Assembly: GCF_021730395.1 (NCBI RefSeq)
Contig: NC_069367.1
Span: forward strand, 14,692,501-14,756,500
Origin: Mercenaria mercenaria
Lineage: Eukaryota; Mollusca; Bivalvia; Venerida; Veneridae
Length of the DNA: 64,000 nt
Direction: 5' to 3'
Made by a program: the position numbers and the translations under genes. Within the stretch, counting starts at the first letter, position 1, and the number at the start of each line of letters is the position of its first letter. A model generated the notes under the pieces. That model saw nothing but the letters and a program-made list of their open reading frames with translations, ran no database searches and had not been told where the DNA came from. Shown here piece after piece: positions 37,901 through 45,990 of the stretch.

Positions 37901-38432
37901 TACTCCACCTCTTCCGAATGATACACGCTTGACGATTTTAAAAGGCACAGCTGAAGGCATCAACTTTCTCAATAAGCAGGGCACAGTTCACAGAGACATA
38001 AAAAGTGCTAACGTTCTATTAGATGACAAGTTTGAACCAAAAGTAGGAGATTTCGCCACAGCCAGGTCAGGCCCAAGAGGAAATTCTACGATGCCGATGT
38101 CCACACAAGTCGTGATTGGAACATCAGCCTACCTTGCCCCAGAGGCCATGAATTTTGATGTCTCTACAAAACTGGACTCTTACAGCTTCGGTATTGTTAT
38201 ATTGGAAATTCTCACTGCATTACCTCCCCTTGACCATGATCGTGAAGAAAAAGATTTAAAAAGTCACGTGGAAGAGAATCATATCACAGACATGCTTGAT
38301 ACAAGTGGTGGCAAATGGATGGATGAAACAGTAGCAAAATTAGTTGAAATTTCAGAAAAATGTACACAGATAAAGAAAAAATACAGAGTAAATGTTGCAG
38401 ACATTTTGCCAGAGTTACTAGCTATTAAGTAG
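22965..38432 (+). CDS. IRAK4: IRAK4-type interleukin-1 receptor-associated kinase (five exons)
   Basis: Exons: 22965-23214, 25802-25914, 26878-27089, 32170-32341 and 37299-38432. All have GT-AG borders and compatible phases, giving 626 residues. IRAK4 is the Ser/Thr kinase that MyD88 recruits through death-domain contacts in Toll/IL-1 receptor signalling. Exons 1-2 encode the death domain (residues about 8-120, with W36 and the D-D-W-G-T motif at 84-88, like D-W-G-T in human IRAK4). Exons 3-4 encode a long polar linker, and exon 5 the kinase. T-P-P-L, G-I-N-F-L and the HRDIKSAN loop favour IRAK4 over other IRAKs. The start was chosen because M-T-G-G-S-S-K precedes the death-domain helix and no in-frame upstream ATG is seen. 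The protein is longer than human IRAK4 (460) because of the linker. Introns 1, 3 and 4 are 2.6, 5.1 and 5.0 kb and full of mobile elements. AATAAA near 38718 may end the message. Confidence 0.9.
23625..24678. mobile_element. Foldback/MITE element, 1.05 kb, with 9-bp target-site duplication
   Basis: AATAATTTA flanks both ends (23616-23624 and 24679-24687). The ends are identical inverted repeats starting GGCAGTGGCTAGGTAGCCGG, and similarity between the arms continues for about 240 bp. Inside the arms GGCTACCTAGACTAAAGGTC and TAGGTAGCCGG form nested palindromes; the right arm has one extra copy of this block of about 46 bp. No transposase is seen. The element lies in intron 1 of the IRAK4-like gene. 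The 9-bp duplication suits a Mutator- or Foldback-type element. Confidence 0.88.
25262..25640 (+). repeat. Eroded bivalve repeat in IRAK4 intron 1
   Basis: Two diverged units share ATTTTGTCAAAATTATGCC (or AATAATGCC), CTTTTTAAC and TTTCAGGT. The phrase AATTATGCCCCTTTTTA also occurs in the element at 33781-37136. No intact ends. Confidence 0.45.
27423..30308 (+). mobile_element. GGTCA-type tandem repeat element in IRAK4 intron 3
   Basis: It starts with a hairpin (AGCTCACCTGAGCAC, AAA, GTGCTCAAGGTGAGCT at 27424-27457). It continues as about 12 units near 144 bp, each with TTAACACTCTAGAGGTCACA, CTTAATGAAACTTGGTCAGA and AAAAACTAGGTCACCAGGTC. It ends with CAGGTGAGCGATAC and a hairpin (AGGGCC-TTCAG-GGCCCT), then CATG. 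A TTAA element splits the last unit at 29112-30182. Non-coding. Confidence 0.8.
29112..30182. mobile_element. TTAA-flanked element with CTACG-rich inverted arms
   Basis: TTAA stands at 29108-29111 and 30183-30186. Removing the insert and one TTAA restores GCTAGTTAACACTCTAGAGG, the normal host-unit sequence. The ends are inverted: AGCAATGGTCACA on the left, GGCGTGGTCACAC on the right (reversed). Both sides are dense in CTACG/CGTAG words (about 29140-29420 and 29885-30175) around a unique middle of about 450 bp. The 128-residue frame here is a by-product of the arms. The TTAA target fits piggyBac-like transposition; there is no transposase. Confidence 0.8.
30521..30764. mobile_element. Palindromic bivalve MITE, complete copy
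   Basis: A near-perfect inverted repeat. ATGAGCCGCGCCATGAGAAA opens it and its mirror TTCTCATGGCGCGGCTCAT closes it. The inside holds GACCAGCATG(G)ATCCAGACC and its inverse, meeting at GCCTATTGCAATTAAAGAAA. Other copies are at 32379, 42215 and 62885. This complete copy lies in IRAK4 intron 3. Confidence 0.88.
30933..31315 (+). mobile_element. Short hairpin-capped element (383 bp)
   Basis: The 5' hairpin is TATGTCTCCCACACCA with GTGGTAGGAGACATA (30933-30965). The body has GTCTGCCTGTCTGTCACAAA. The 3' hairpin is GCTTTT-CTC-AAAAGC, then AGCT and CTAG-T (31312-31316). It shows the whole two-hairpin layout in a compact form. Confidence 0.75.
32379..32627. mobile_element. Palindromic bivalve MITE, diverged copy
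   Basis: Same family as 30521-30764. It starts 37 bases after exon 4 of the IRAK4-like gene. The right end is worn (TCTGGGCGCAGATCAT), and a short duplication (AACAGCATAACAGCATGG) sits in the right arm. Confidence 0.85.
32796..33022 (+). mobile_element. RUDI-like V-SINE, internally deleted
   Basis: The head GACCTCCTTGGCCGATTGG TTAAGGTC and the tail ACCATTAAAAGCTGGAAAATCACCATATGAAATATAATTGTG (in order, interrupted) match the copy at 14420. Most of the central CCATCCAGCTGG block is missing. It lies in IRAK4 intron 4. Confidence 0.7.
33781..37136 (+). mobile_element. Hairpin-capped element with tandem core, split by a second element
   Basis: The 5' hairpin is TATACCCCCACCAAACA with TGTTTGAGGGGGGTATA (33781-33814). 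The core units of about 165 bp have GATTTGATTCAAACTTAAAA, CACCTCATCACCCACATCAT and AAGGTGCATAACTCTGACAC. The 3' end is GTCACTCCTGTGAC, AGTT and CTAG-T (37133-37137). It occupies most of IRAK4 intron 4. The element at 33977-35991 is inserted in its first unit. Confidence 0.75.
33977..35991 (+). mobile_element. Nested hairpin-capped element with 98-bp tandem core
   Basis: The 5' hairpin is TAGCCCACCATC-ATCA-GATGGTGGGCTA (33977-34004), then (GTCCGTCC)n at 34027-34054. Three units with GGGAAAAACTTTGAAAA and CCCCGCCCTGGGGGTCA follow, then about a dozen units near 98 bp (34790-35900) with TTTGACCTAGTGACCTACTT and TTCAAATTTGGACCACATGC. The 3' end is GATCAC-TCT-GTGATC then TCTTG-T. The flanks rejoin to the normal host phrase ending AATTATGCCCC. 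Confidence 0.78.
37299..38432 (+). CDS. IRAK4: Terminal exon: whole kinase domain of the IRAK4-like protein
   Basis: One 1134-bp exon carries residues 250-626. Kinase landmarks: glycine loop G-S-G-G-F-G (368-373), V-A-V-K with catalytic Lys389, helix-C Glu404, gatekeeper Tyr433 (L-V-Y-E-Y, the Tyr typical of IRAKs), HRD with Asp482 and Asn487, D-F-A (500-502) in place of DFG, and A-P-E (529-531). The activation segment keeps Ser/Thr residues near those phosphorylated in IRAK4. The catalytic Lys, both Asp and the Asn are present, so activity is likely despite the Gly-to-Ala change. The domain is uninterrupted, whereas vertebrate IRAK4 kinase domains are split by several introns. About 115 polar residues rich in Glu, Lys and Ser precede the glycine loop. 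Confidence 0.92.
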   Translation: MRSFKERTAVKANDEDAYSYAYSGGPKYAFAKEVPEPRNGSADKIALPPRKREPCETTDESEIDVKKQQEPCESSDGSASKEDDLYKVIANQKLTYHLLGLITDDFNQKPVALGGRVVGSGGFGDVYLGRFENGFQVAVKRLKNVEEVDKQFETELDSLIKYRHRNIVRLYGFSIDGPGKCLVYEYLCNGSLEDRLLRRDNTPPLPNDTRLTILKGTAEGINFLNKQGTVHRDIKSANVLLDDKFEPKVGDFATARSGPRGNSTMPMSTQVVIGTSAYLAPEAMNFDVSTKLDSYSFGIVILEILTALPPLDHDREEKDLKSHVEENHITDMLDTSGGKWMDETVAKLVEISEKCTQIKKKYRVNVADILPELLAIK

Positions 38433-38772
38433 TTCTTGCGAATATTTACATGCACAGTGGAAAGGAAAGATTCAGTGCAGTATACTCAAGTACGGTACTG
38501 TCAGTGATTTATTCATTTAACATAAGCAGGATATCTCGCATAGACAAATCACACTTAAAGATAAAAACTGGTATTTAAAATATACCCAGTACCCTCATTT
38601 CAAATGTTGATATTAATATTTCAAAAGCATGGCAAGTTTGGCCGTATTTGACAACTTTTAGCTGAATGTATAGTATTTTTATTTTTGTTCTGAAATCTGT
38701 GGAAAGTCTTTCTCCAAAAATAAAATTTTCTTGGTACACTCAACTGTTATGTAGCATGGTTATTGATTATTT

Positions 38773-39533
38773 AGTTCCCTACCTGTTCACCAGAGGGAAC
38801 TGTAGGAATACCATCCGTCTGCCCGTCTGCAAATCTGGACCCTGCAATTACTCGAAAAATATTCAAGCTAGATTCATAAAATTTATTGTGTGTATAGAGG
38901 GCAATATGTAGATAATGCACGTACATGTACCTGACCTATGCTTGTAGGTCAGAGGTCATGGTCAGTATTGAAGGTCAAGTAAAAATTGTTTCCTCTCCAT
39001 ACCTTTTATATGCATTGATGGATTATCTTAGTGGTACACATAAATGTTCCCCATGATGAGACAGTGTGTCAACACATGATCTATGCTTGTCGGTTAAAGG
39101 TCACGGTCAGTGTTTAAGGTCAAGTGAAAATTTGTTCCTGCATCATAAGTTTTAATTGCATTGAAGAATATTTTTATTACTACACAGAAATGTTTCCCAT
39201 GATTAGACTATTTGTCGCACACATGACCCATGGTTGTCGGTCAAAGGTCAAGGTCACTGTTGAAGGTCAAGTCAAAATTTGTTTCCGCTCCATAACTTTC
39301 ATGTGCATTGATGGATTATCTTAATGCTGCACACAAATTTTCCCTATGATGAGACAAACTGTTGTGTACATGATCTGTCAGTATGCTTAAAGGGCAAGGT
39401 CACTACTGAAATTTAAGTAAAAATTGTGCCTAAATGCCTTGAAGCATTTTTAGTCTTAACACTGTTTCCAACAACCACAAAGGACGAACACTTCTAGGGG
39501 ACTTCTATTGCCACTGCAATACTAGGTAACTTG
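38773..39533 (+). mobile_element. Hairpin-capped element after the IRAK4-like gene
   Basis: The 5' hairpin is AGTTCCCT with AGGGAACT (38773-38801), followed by CCATCCGTCTGCCCGTCTGC. Four units of about 140 bp contain GGTCAAAGGTCAAGGTCA-type and CTCCATAACTTTCATGTGCA-type blocks. The 3' hairpin is ATTGC-CACT-GCAAT, with CTTG-T at 39530-39534. It starts about 340 bp after the stop codon. Confidence 0.65.
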
Positions 39534-39559
39534 TTTTTACATAATTCCCCATTGAACTA

Positions 39560-40420
39560 CAGTCGAGACTGCCTTAATGACCCCCTGAATTTAGCGACTC
39601 CCTGTCATATGCGACCCTATTTTATGCTCCGGACGCAATTTACTATTAAAAGAGCCTGAATTAAGCAACCCCTGCCTTACGCGACAAGCGACTGTGAAAT
39701 CAGGCTCCCGAATCGATATTTAGACCGTTTTCAGCGACTTTGAGACGCTCCCTCGCAAGATTTTACACAATAGAGTTACCGTTCTTTATCTCGCGTAAAG
39801 TTGTTTGAGACGAGAACTTATTTCTTTACATGAAAATGGCTGATGAAAAACATAAAAAGAACTGTTTTGACATTAGAACAGCACTTGAATTGCTCGATTA
39901 GGGAAAACCAGCGTATAAAGTCGCTGAAGAATTCGGAGTCGGTGCATAAATTAACTTTATTCCTGGTGAAACAAAAATATGACGGTATTTAACAGGAAAC
40001 GACGAAGTAAACACAGATTAAAGATGCAGTCAATAATCGAATAAATGTCAATGAACAAAATAAACCTCAGTGTGTAAATAGTTCAAATGGAACATTTATA
40101 TTTTACTGCTCCCCTTTATTTTCTTACCAGATCATGAGCTTAAATTTGTTTTTAATAAATTATCAACATCATACGAATGATGCAAATTATTTGAAATTTA
40201 TATTTTATCAATATGCAATTAAAGAAATAGTATTTAATCATTTTCCACCCCTACCTTAAAAGAGGCCAATATATAAGTATCCGATATTCATGTACTTTAA
40301 TTGGAAAAATATATGAAACCAGCGTCATCCTGTTAAGTGAGACTGTTTTAAGAGACTCCCTGTCATATGTGACCTTTTTCGCTGCTTCCCAAAGTCGGTC
40401 TCTTAAAACAGTCTCGACTG
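39560..40420 (+). mobile_element. pogo/Tigger-type DNA transposon remnant (861 bp)
   Basis: TA flanks both ends (39558-39559 and 40421-40422). The terminal inverted repeats start CAGTCGAGACTG; subterminal GACTCCCTGTCATATG also occurs on both sides. From 39830 a short frame reads MKMADEKHKKNCFDIRTALE, then L-L-D, a stop codon, G-K-P-A-Y-K-V-A-E-E-F-G-V and a second stop: the N-terminal helix-turn-helix of a CENP-B/pogo-like transposase, broken by at least one in-frame stop (TAG at about 39899). The catalytic part is missing, so this is a non-autonomous deletion derivative. Confidence 0.82.
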
Positions 40421-41592
40421 TACCTGTTTATGTAAATATTATTAGGGACATCTGTGAATGAGTAGTTAAGGCTGAACTTGATTACATGTATATTATCCAT
40501 CTATTTCAACCTCAGTGATTGGGATATTTCATGTTGGCTTGAAGACAGTCAATGTTTCTTCCTGTCAATCCATATTTTGAAATAATGTTAGGCGATAAAG
40601 GAAGTGGTCTTATTCCTGCATCAAAAGCTAGAAAGATCATTTCCAAAAAATTTTACAGCCTGTACAAAATTGTCAGTTTCAGTGTTAAATATAGAAAGGA
40701 GAAGATGTTGGCCTTGCCAGTAATGATGGCCGTGTGATAGGACAGATTGTAATAAAATAAAAAATATAAGATGACTAGTACTAATTTTTTTTTTTACTTT
40801 GATATGCCTGTGAAACTGGACATTTAGGATTACCAGTTGGAATTCCAGCAAGTCTGGTTAAGAATCTCCAGAATTATGGCTCTTTAATTAGTCAAAATTG
40901 AAAAATATTGGCATCTTGGCATGGTGGTTTGACAGTCTGATGTTCTTATTTGTAGATAATTGGATTTATATTTTCCATTTATTGAAATTCAATTGATTAG
41001 AGGCTGAAGCTTAACATGTTTTGTTCTAGATTGATAAAATATGTTTGATACTGTTGTAGGATTGCATCGGTTACTTAACTAGAAACTATATTGTCTCAAT
41101 TTTTTTTGCCCCCCCCCACCCCCCAAAAAAAGAAAAAAATTGTTGAGGGGTACTTACATCAGTCTGTCAGTCTGTGTTTAACATGTCTCAGAAAAGTATT
41201 TGACATAGCCTTGCACTGTCAGCATGTAACATGTAACTTTACTGACAGGAAAGAGGGGCTCCAATATTGTATAGATACTCATCTTGTTCAAAATATGCAT
41301 GATGTATATATTGACTGCTGAGTAAAAGATATACATGTACATAGACACAGGAACTTAAGTCATTTTGTTTATTTCAATTTTACTTTGTTCTTTTCTGTTG
41401 TATGTTTTGATGAGTTCTAGTCACAGAGTGGCATAAGGCAAGAGACATGTATACCTTTAGAAACATTCTGGCTTCAGTTTTTTTTTATTTGATACCACCA
41501 GCAGTGAAATGTGTGTCACTTGAGTATTTCTTATATTTTCTATTCTTTGTCACTTGATACTCTGGATTTTGCTGACTACACTGCACCTTATA
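40421..41592. other. Non-coding, low-complexity patch
   Basis: Holds a short T/C/A homopolymer cluster at 41100-41138 (C8, then C6, then A-rich), similar in style to the T20G64 run, next to TTGAGGGGTACTTACATCAG and (GTCT)n, the probable worn start of another hairpin-capped repeat. No gene is seen. Confidence 0.45.
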
Positions 41593-41812
41593 CTGTAAAA
41601 GCACATATTTTCGCTGGGTCAAAATTTTGTGAATTTGAAATTTCTGTGTATGTTAGCAAGGTTTAATATTTGCGAAATTGTAAACATTGTATCTTACTTG
41701 AAATTGAATATACTAATGGTGAAATTTTTACACAAGGATTAATTTTCGCCAGATACAGGGCCTCGTGAATATAGCGAAAATTAAACCCTCATGAAAATTT
41801 CTGCTTTTACAG
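41593..41812. mobile_element. TA-flanked MITE, 220 bp
   Basis: Inverted ends CTGTAAAAGCACATATTTTC and, reversed, CTGTAAAAGCAGAAATTTTC, with TA on both sides (41591-41592 and 41813-41814). A second inverted pair inside (TTTCGCTGGG, GCGAAAATTA) suggests extended arms. Tc1/mariner-like by target site. Confidence 0.75.
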
Positions 41813-42214
41813 TAGCAATCTGTTTTTTACTGTATTTTAATTCAGATTAAGTAAAGAGTACAAAGTGTATAAAATTTAATGTCAATGCCAAGTCTAGACA
41901 ATGTTATTATTTATGTTGTTAAAAGTAGTTCTGCACATTTGAATGAAAAAATTTTCTGCAATGAAGAATTTGATTAAACCCATATTTTGAAAATTAGGCA
42001 AAAAAAGGTAGGGTCGTATAATTGATATTTTGCTAGATTGCTTTGAAAAATTTGTACCCCACAGTAGTTTTCATAATGGTACATTAATTTTGTAGTCTAT
42101 GGTAAAATCAGTTTTGACGATATTTTTGCGAATAGAATTTTTTCTACTATGTTGATTTTAATGAAACGTCTCATGATTATAGAGTAACATATGATCTGTA
42201 GTATTTCGAAATAA

Positions 42215-42391
42215 AATGAGCCGCGTCGTGAGAAAACCATCATAGTGCGTTTGCGACCAGCATGGATCCAGACCAGCCTGCGCATCCACTCAGTCTGGTC
42301 AGGATCCATGCTGTTCACTTTCAAGCCTATTGCAATTAGAGAAACCGTTAGCGAACAGCATGGTTTCTGACCAGACCGCCCGGATGCTACG
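42215..42391. mobile_element. Palindromic bivalve MITE, 3'-truncated copy
   Basis: Begins AATGAGCCGCGTCGTGAGAA, passes the centre (GCCTATTGCAATTAGAGAAA) and breaks off after GACCAGACCGCCCGGATGC. Same family as 30521-30764. Confidence 0.82.
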
Positions 42392-43074
42392 TGATGTTAC
42401 GCCATTACCTTGGGCTTATCAAACATGTGATGAAGCAATTTTCAAAATCTGCAAAACTGTCAGAATCTCAAAATATACCAAAAGTTACTTTCTTCTTACA
42501 CGTTTGTCTCATTTCATGTTTATGCAATAAGAAAGTAGTAAATTTGATAAATACTGTGTTGGTGCGCCATAAAACTAAAATAAAGTAAATTTAATTTAAT
42601 TAAGAATTATGTGTATATTGTAACAGTAACCAAAGATACAAGATACAAGGAAGTTGATTGCAGTAAAAGCTTTATCAGCATAATTATGATATTTGTGCAG
42701 CATGTTTAAGATAAGGGCATTATTAGCCTTTAATGTGAGCAATGTTACACACTAAAGTTGTCTGTGATATTTTGTGTTTTAAAGTGTACATGTATTTTAT
42801 AAAAAGTAGAAGAGGTCTGGGTTAAATAAACTATAGATACTGTGTATGCATGTAATACCCTGTGCATTGGTTGTTATTGTTATGCTTGTAAAGTTTTTTG
42901 TAAATTTCTGGTATGATAGAAAATAAAATAAATCAATAGAATTTACAAGTTTTAGTTTTGTATTAGTCTCCATCAAGATTAGCTGAGAAGAGAGAGACCT
43001 GAAATGAAAATACAAAGTTTTATATTTAAATGTCCTATAATATAAGTAAAGGTTACTGTTCTGTATTTATTGTG

Positions 43075-43263
43075 CAGTGCATAGGGTTGAACTTTCTTGG
43101 CTCGAACTCTGATAATGCAAACTCTACACTTCGTTCGAACTCATTGTCGGGTCTAAGCAGAAACAACCCTATGTAATTGATAGTGTTCGATAACTTGAAC
43201 TACCGATAACTCGAACTCATTTTGCTGGTCCTTTAGGGTTCAAGATAACAAAGTTTGACTGTT
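43075..43263. mobile_element. Possible pogo-like MITE with TCGAAC repeats
   Basis: CAGTGCATAGGGTTGAACTT at the left faces GGTTCAAGATAACAAAGTTT plus GACTG at the right, inverted and diverged. Inside are CTCGAACTC, TTCGAACTCA, AACTTGAACT and ACTCGAACTC. Layout and CAGT ends suit a Tigger-type MITE. Confidence 0.45.
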
Positions 43264-43702
43264 CTTTAGTGCAATACGAGGAACAATAACCTACTTGTTC
43301 CGATATCACTTAAAATGGCGGTTAATTAAGACTGGACCTTTCCATCCTCCAAAATATGTTTTGAGGATCCTTGTTGTCCATTTTTGTTTGCTTGAAAGTG
43401 GCGAGTGTAGTTTATCTGCACACACATTGTGAAAAAGAGTTATGTGACTGACTGTGTATCAAATAAAGATGTTGCAAAAGATAAAACAATAAAGAAAAAC
43501 GCTTTGAAAGAAAGGCAAAACTTCCACTTACATAAGGCTTTAATTTATTAAACGTACTTGTATTGTAAGCCTTTATCATAATAATACTGTTGAGTTAACA
43601 GCATTTCTTAGTGCTACAGACAGGTCTGACCCAAAGGTTAACTGGGCTGGCTGTTTTATCAGCTATTCTCTCCTGAAAAAAATATCTTCATAATTTTGTG
43701 TG

Positions 43703-43705
<3 letters not shown>

Positions 43706-43751
<46 letters not shown>
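43706..43751. repeat. (CA)n microsatellite
   Basis: An uninterrupted CA run of about 45 bases. A frame across it is not a gene. Confidence 0.95.
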
Positions 43752-43753
<2 letters not shown>

Positions 43754-44384
43754 CTGAAAGAGCAAAAATGCTCGTTATAGTAACATATTGTTTCAAAGCA
43801 CATTCATTAGTTCTTCCACACCCTGCGTTCAATGTGAAAGTTTTCCGTTGGTTACTTGTGTATCTAAGAGTCCGTTCAACTGATTTCTGTTACACCATGT
43901 GATTAAAGGATGAATATACTGACCTCTGTTTGTGTTAACAGTTGCTCTAATCACAAGCAGCGATTTATTTATACATGTATTTAATTTATCTTCTCACAAA
44001 TGTAGAAAATAAATGGAGAAAGGATTACACATGCGTGTGTGTGTGTTGAGTTTATTTATAGTCGCCACCGGTTAATACCATATGGGCGACTGTTGCTGCA
44101 ATTATTCCCTCCTCCTTCGTCACATCGTCTTTTCTTCACTCCCGTTATAGAACATCAATTATATTACATCGTAGTTATATGTCTTCATAGTTATGTGTCA
44201 TCTATTGTATATGTCGTCGTGTTTCTGTGACATCTGTTGTGTGATTCTTCTTAAGTGTTGTTGACAACGTTGTTATTACGTCTACATTTTAAACGGTCTG
44301 ATCTCCAGTCTGAAGGATCTCGCCACCACGTTGTACGTCGCCTCCACCAACTGTCTTGTCCGAAGTGCCGCATCCGGAAGCCTG

Positions 44385-44585
44385 GTTCCGATGTCCCACC
44401 TTGTCGATGAACCAGCTGGAGTAAAACAATATAAAAATCCCCAGAGATGGTAATCCGGCATCGAGTCGGGGGTTCCGAGCCGACATCAGCCTCGTCGATG
44501 AACCAGCTGAGGTATCAGGATCCCTCAGAGATGGTAATCCGGCATCGAGTTGGCCGGGATCAACCAGACCCGGCACCCCGGTTGT
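44385..44585. repeat. Two-copy tandem duplication, GC-richer than surroundings
   Basis: TCGATGAACCAGCTG and GAGATGGTAATCCGGCATCGAGT (in two parts) each occur twice, about 85-90 bp apart. The 117-residue minus-strand frame covers both copies and has no splice or start support. The surrounding 44040-44890 is higher in GC than its neighbours; I do not recognise it. Confidence 0.5.
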
Positions 44586-45011
44586 AGAAGAGAGGTCCAA
44601 CACGATGGCAAGCAGACTAGATGATCCCCCTTTTAAGGCCACACTCCTTGGTTTTAGTCATGTGACGCTAACTAGATCAAGCGTTGACCTAGTTAGGGCG
44701 CTGACCCAGTTAGCGCCATATGTGCCCTCTCCGCTACGTGCACGCACCAAGGAGGTCGGAGAAGATTACACATGCCATGCTCTTGTTTGTTTTCATTCGC
44801 GCACCTTTGGACTAGCGGATTTTATTTGCTTAAGGAGACCCGCGCTTCAATGCATCAGAGTCAAGACTTGCCAGACGATATTTAGGAAAATATAAAGCTC
44901 TGTCTAAAAGTTGCGATGCTTAAGTTTAATACGATTCAAACGGTTTCGGTATTTAAACTATATATATTTCTTGTCGACGACGTCCAAACGCCTACGCTCA
45001 AATGTCAAATG

Positions 45012-45098
45012 TTGCAGGGTGAGAAAAATATGCAGTGAGCCACGTGCCTCGGAACATCATTCCAATGCTCTACTTACTGAGCTACCTCGCCTCTGAGA
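45012..45098 (-). mobile_element. tRNA-derived fragment (SINE head or tRNA pseudogene)
   Basis: On the minus strand GCGAGGTAGCTCAGTAAGTAGAGCATTGGAAT (in two parts) reads as a tRNA A box and D arm, followed by an anticodon-like stem. The T arm is not recognisable, so this is not a functional tRNA. Confidence 0.4.
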
Positions 45099-45990
45099 CA
45101 TTTTATGATGTTCCTAAAAAATGTGACATATATTACCGTGACTCAGCCTAAAATTATACAAAATACGTCACCAAAATTTATATCGTAACCGATACAATAT
45201 CATTTTCAAAGTATTGTTTATAAGGTATCAATACAATGCATATATATCAACTACATTATGATTATTAGTAGTACCATTATGAAGTTGGTGCACATTGTTT
45301 TGAAATAGGTTTGATGTAAAGTTAAATATATTAATTGATTGAAGATTTACCACAATTAAATACTACAATGACAATCTCAACAGATATCTTTAACTACATT
45401 ATTTATTTAAAAACTTTTTTTGTAAATAAATTATGTTTGGAACGTACTGAATCATTTTGTTTTTGACCACTTCTAAGTAGGCTACAATTGCTAAGCAAAC
45501 AAAGAGGGTAGGCCTACATTCACACACACACAAAAAGAGGCGAGCTCACGCAGTATTTCTTTCATTCGGTTCAAATTGCTTTTTTTTTTCAAATTTACAT
45601 GTTTTGAAGATGACAATATGTCTGAAATACAGATAGTTTGCTCAGTTTATATCAAATATATGTCAGACAGCACCATTTTATGTTTACTTGGCAAAAAATG
45701 TCCAAGGGATGGGGGATGCCCTCTCCAACAGCCTAAAATTTCGTTCCAACCCCAAGACCAAAATCCTGATTTTGATTTGTGCCCCTAACTAAAGCTTGTA
45801 GTCAATTCATTAGTATTTGCTAACCACCGTTGACTCTACATCGACAAAATCAAGTATTAAAACCTTGCAAACAACGGAGGAAGTACAAGTAATATTAACC
45901 AGTTACAGAGTAACCTCCCTTTGTTTACAATACGCCATTTGCTCACGATCAAAACAATTAGACAACGGCACAGGGAAATAGTTACTAATT

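Noticed and set aside
44289-44642. 117-residue minus-strand frame
   Set aside because: Spans a two-copy tandem duplication and has no supporting gene features.
45012-45098. Functional tRNA gene on the minus strand
   Set aside because: A D arm is visible, but no T arm or acceptor stem can be formed.
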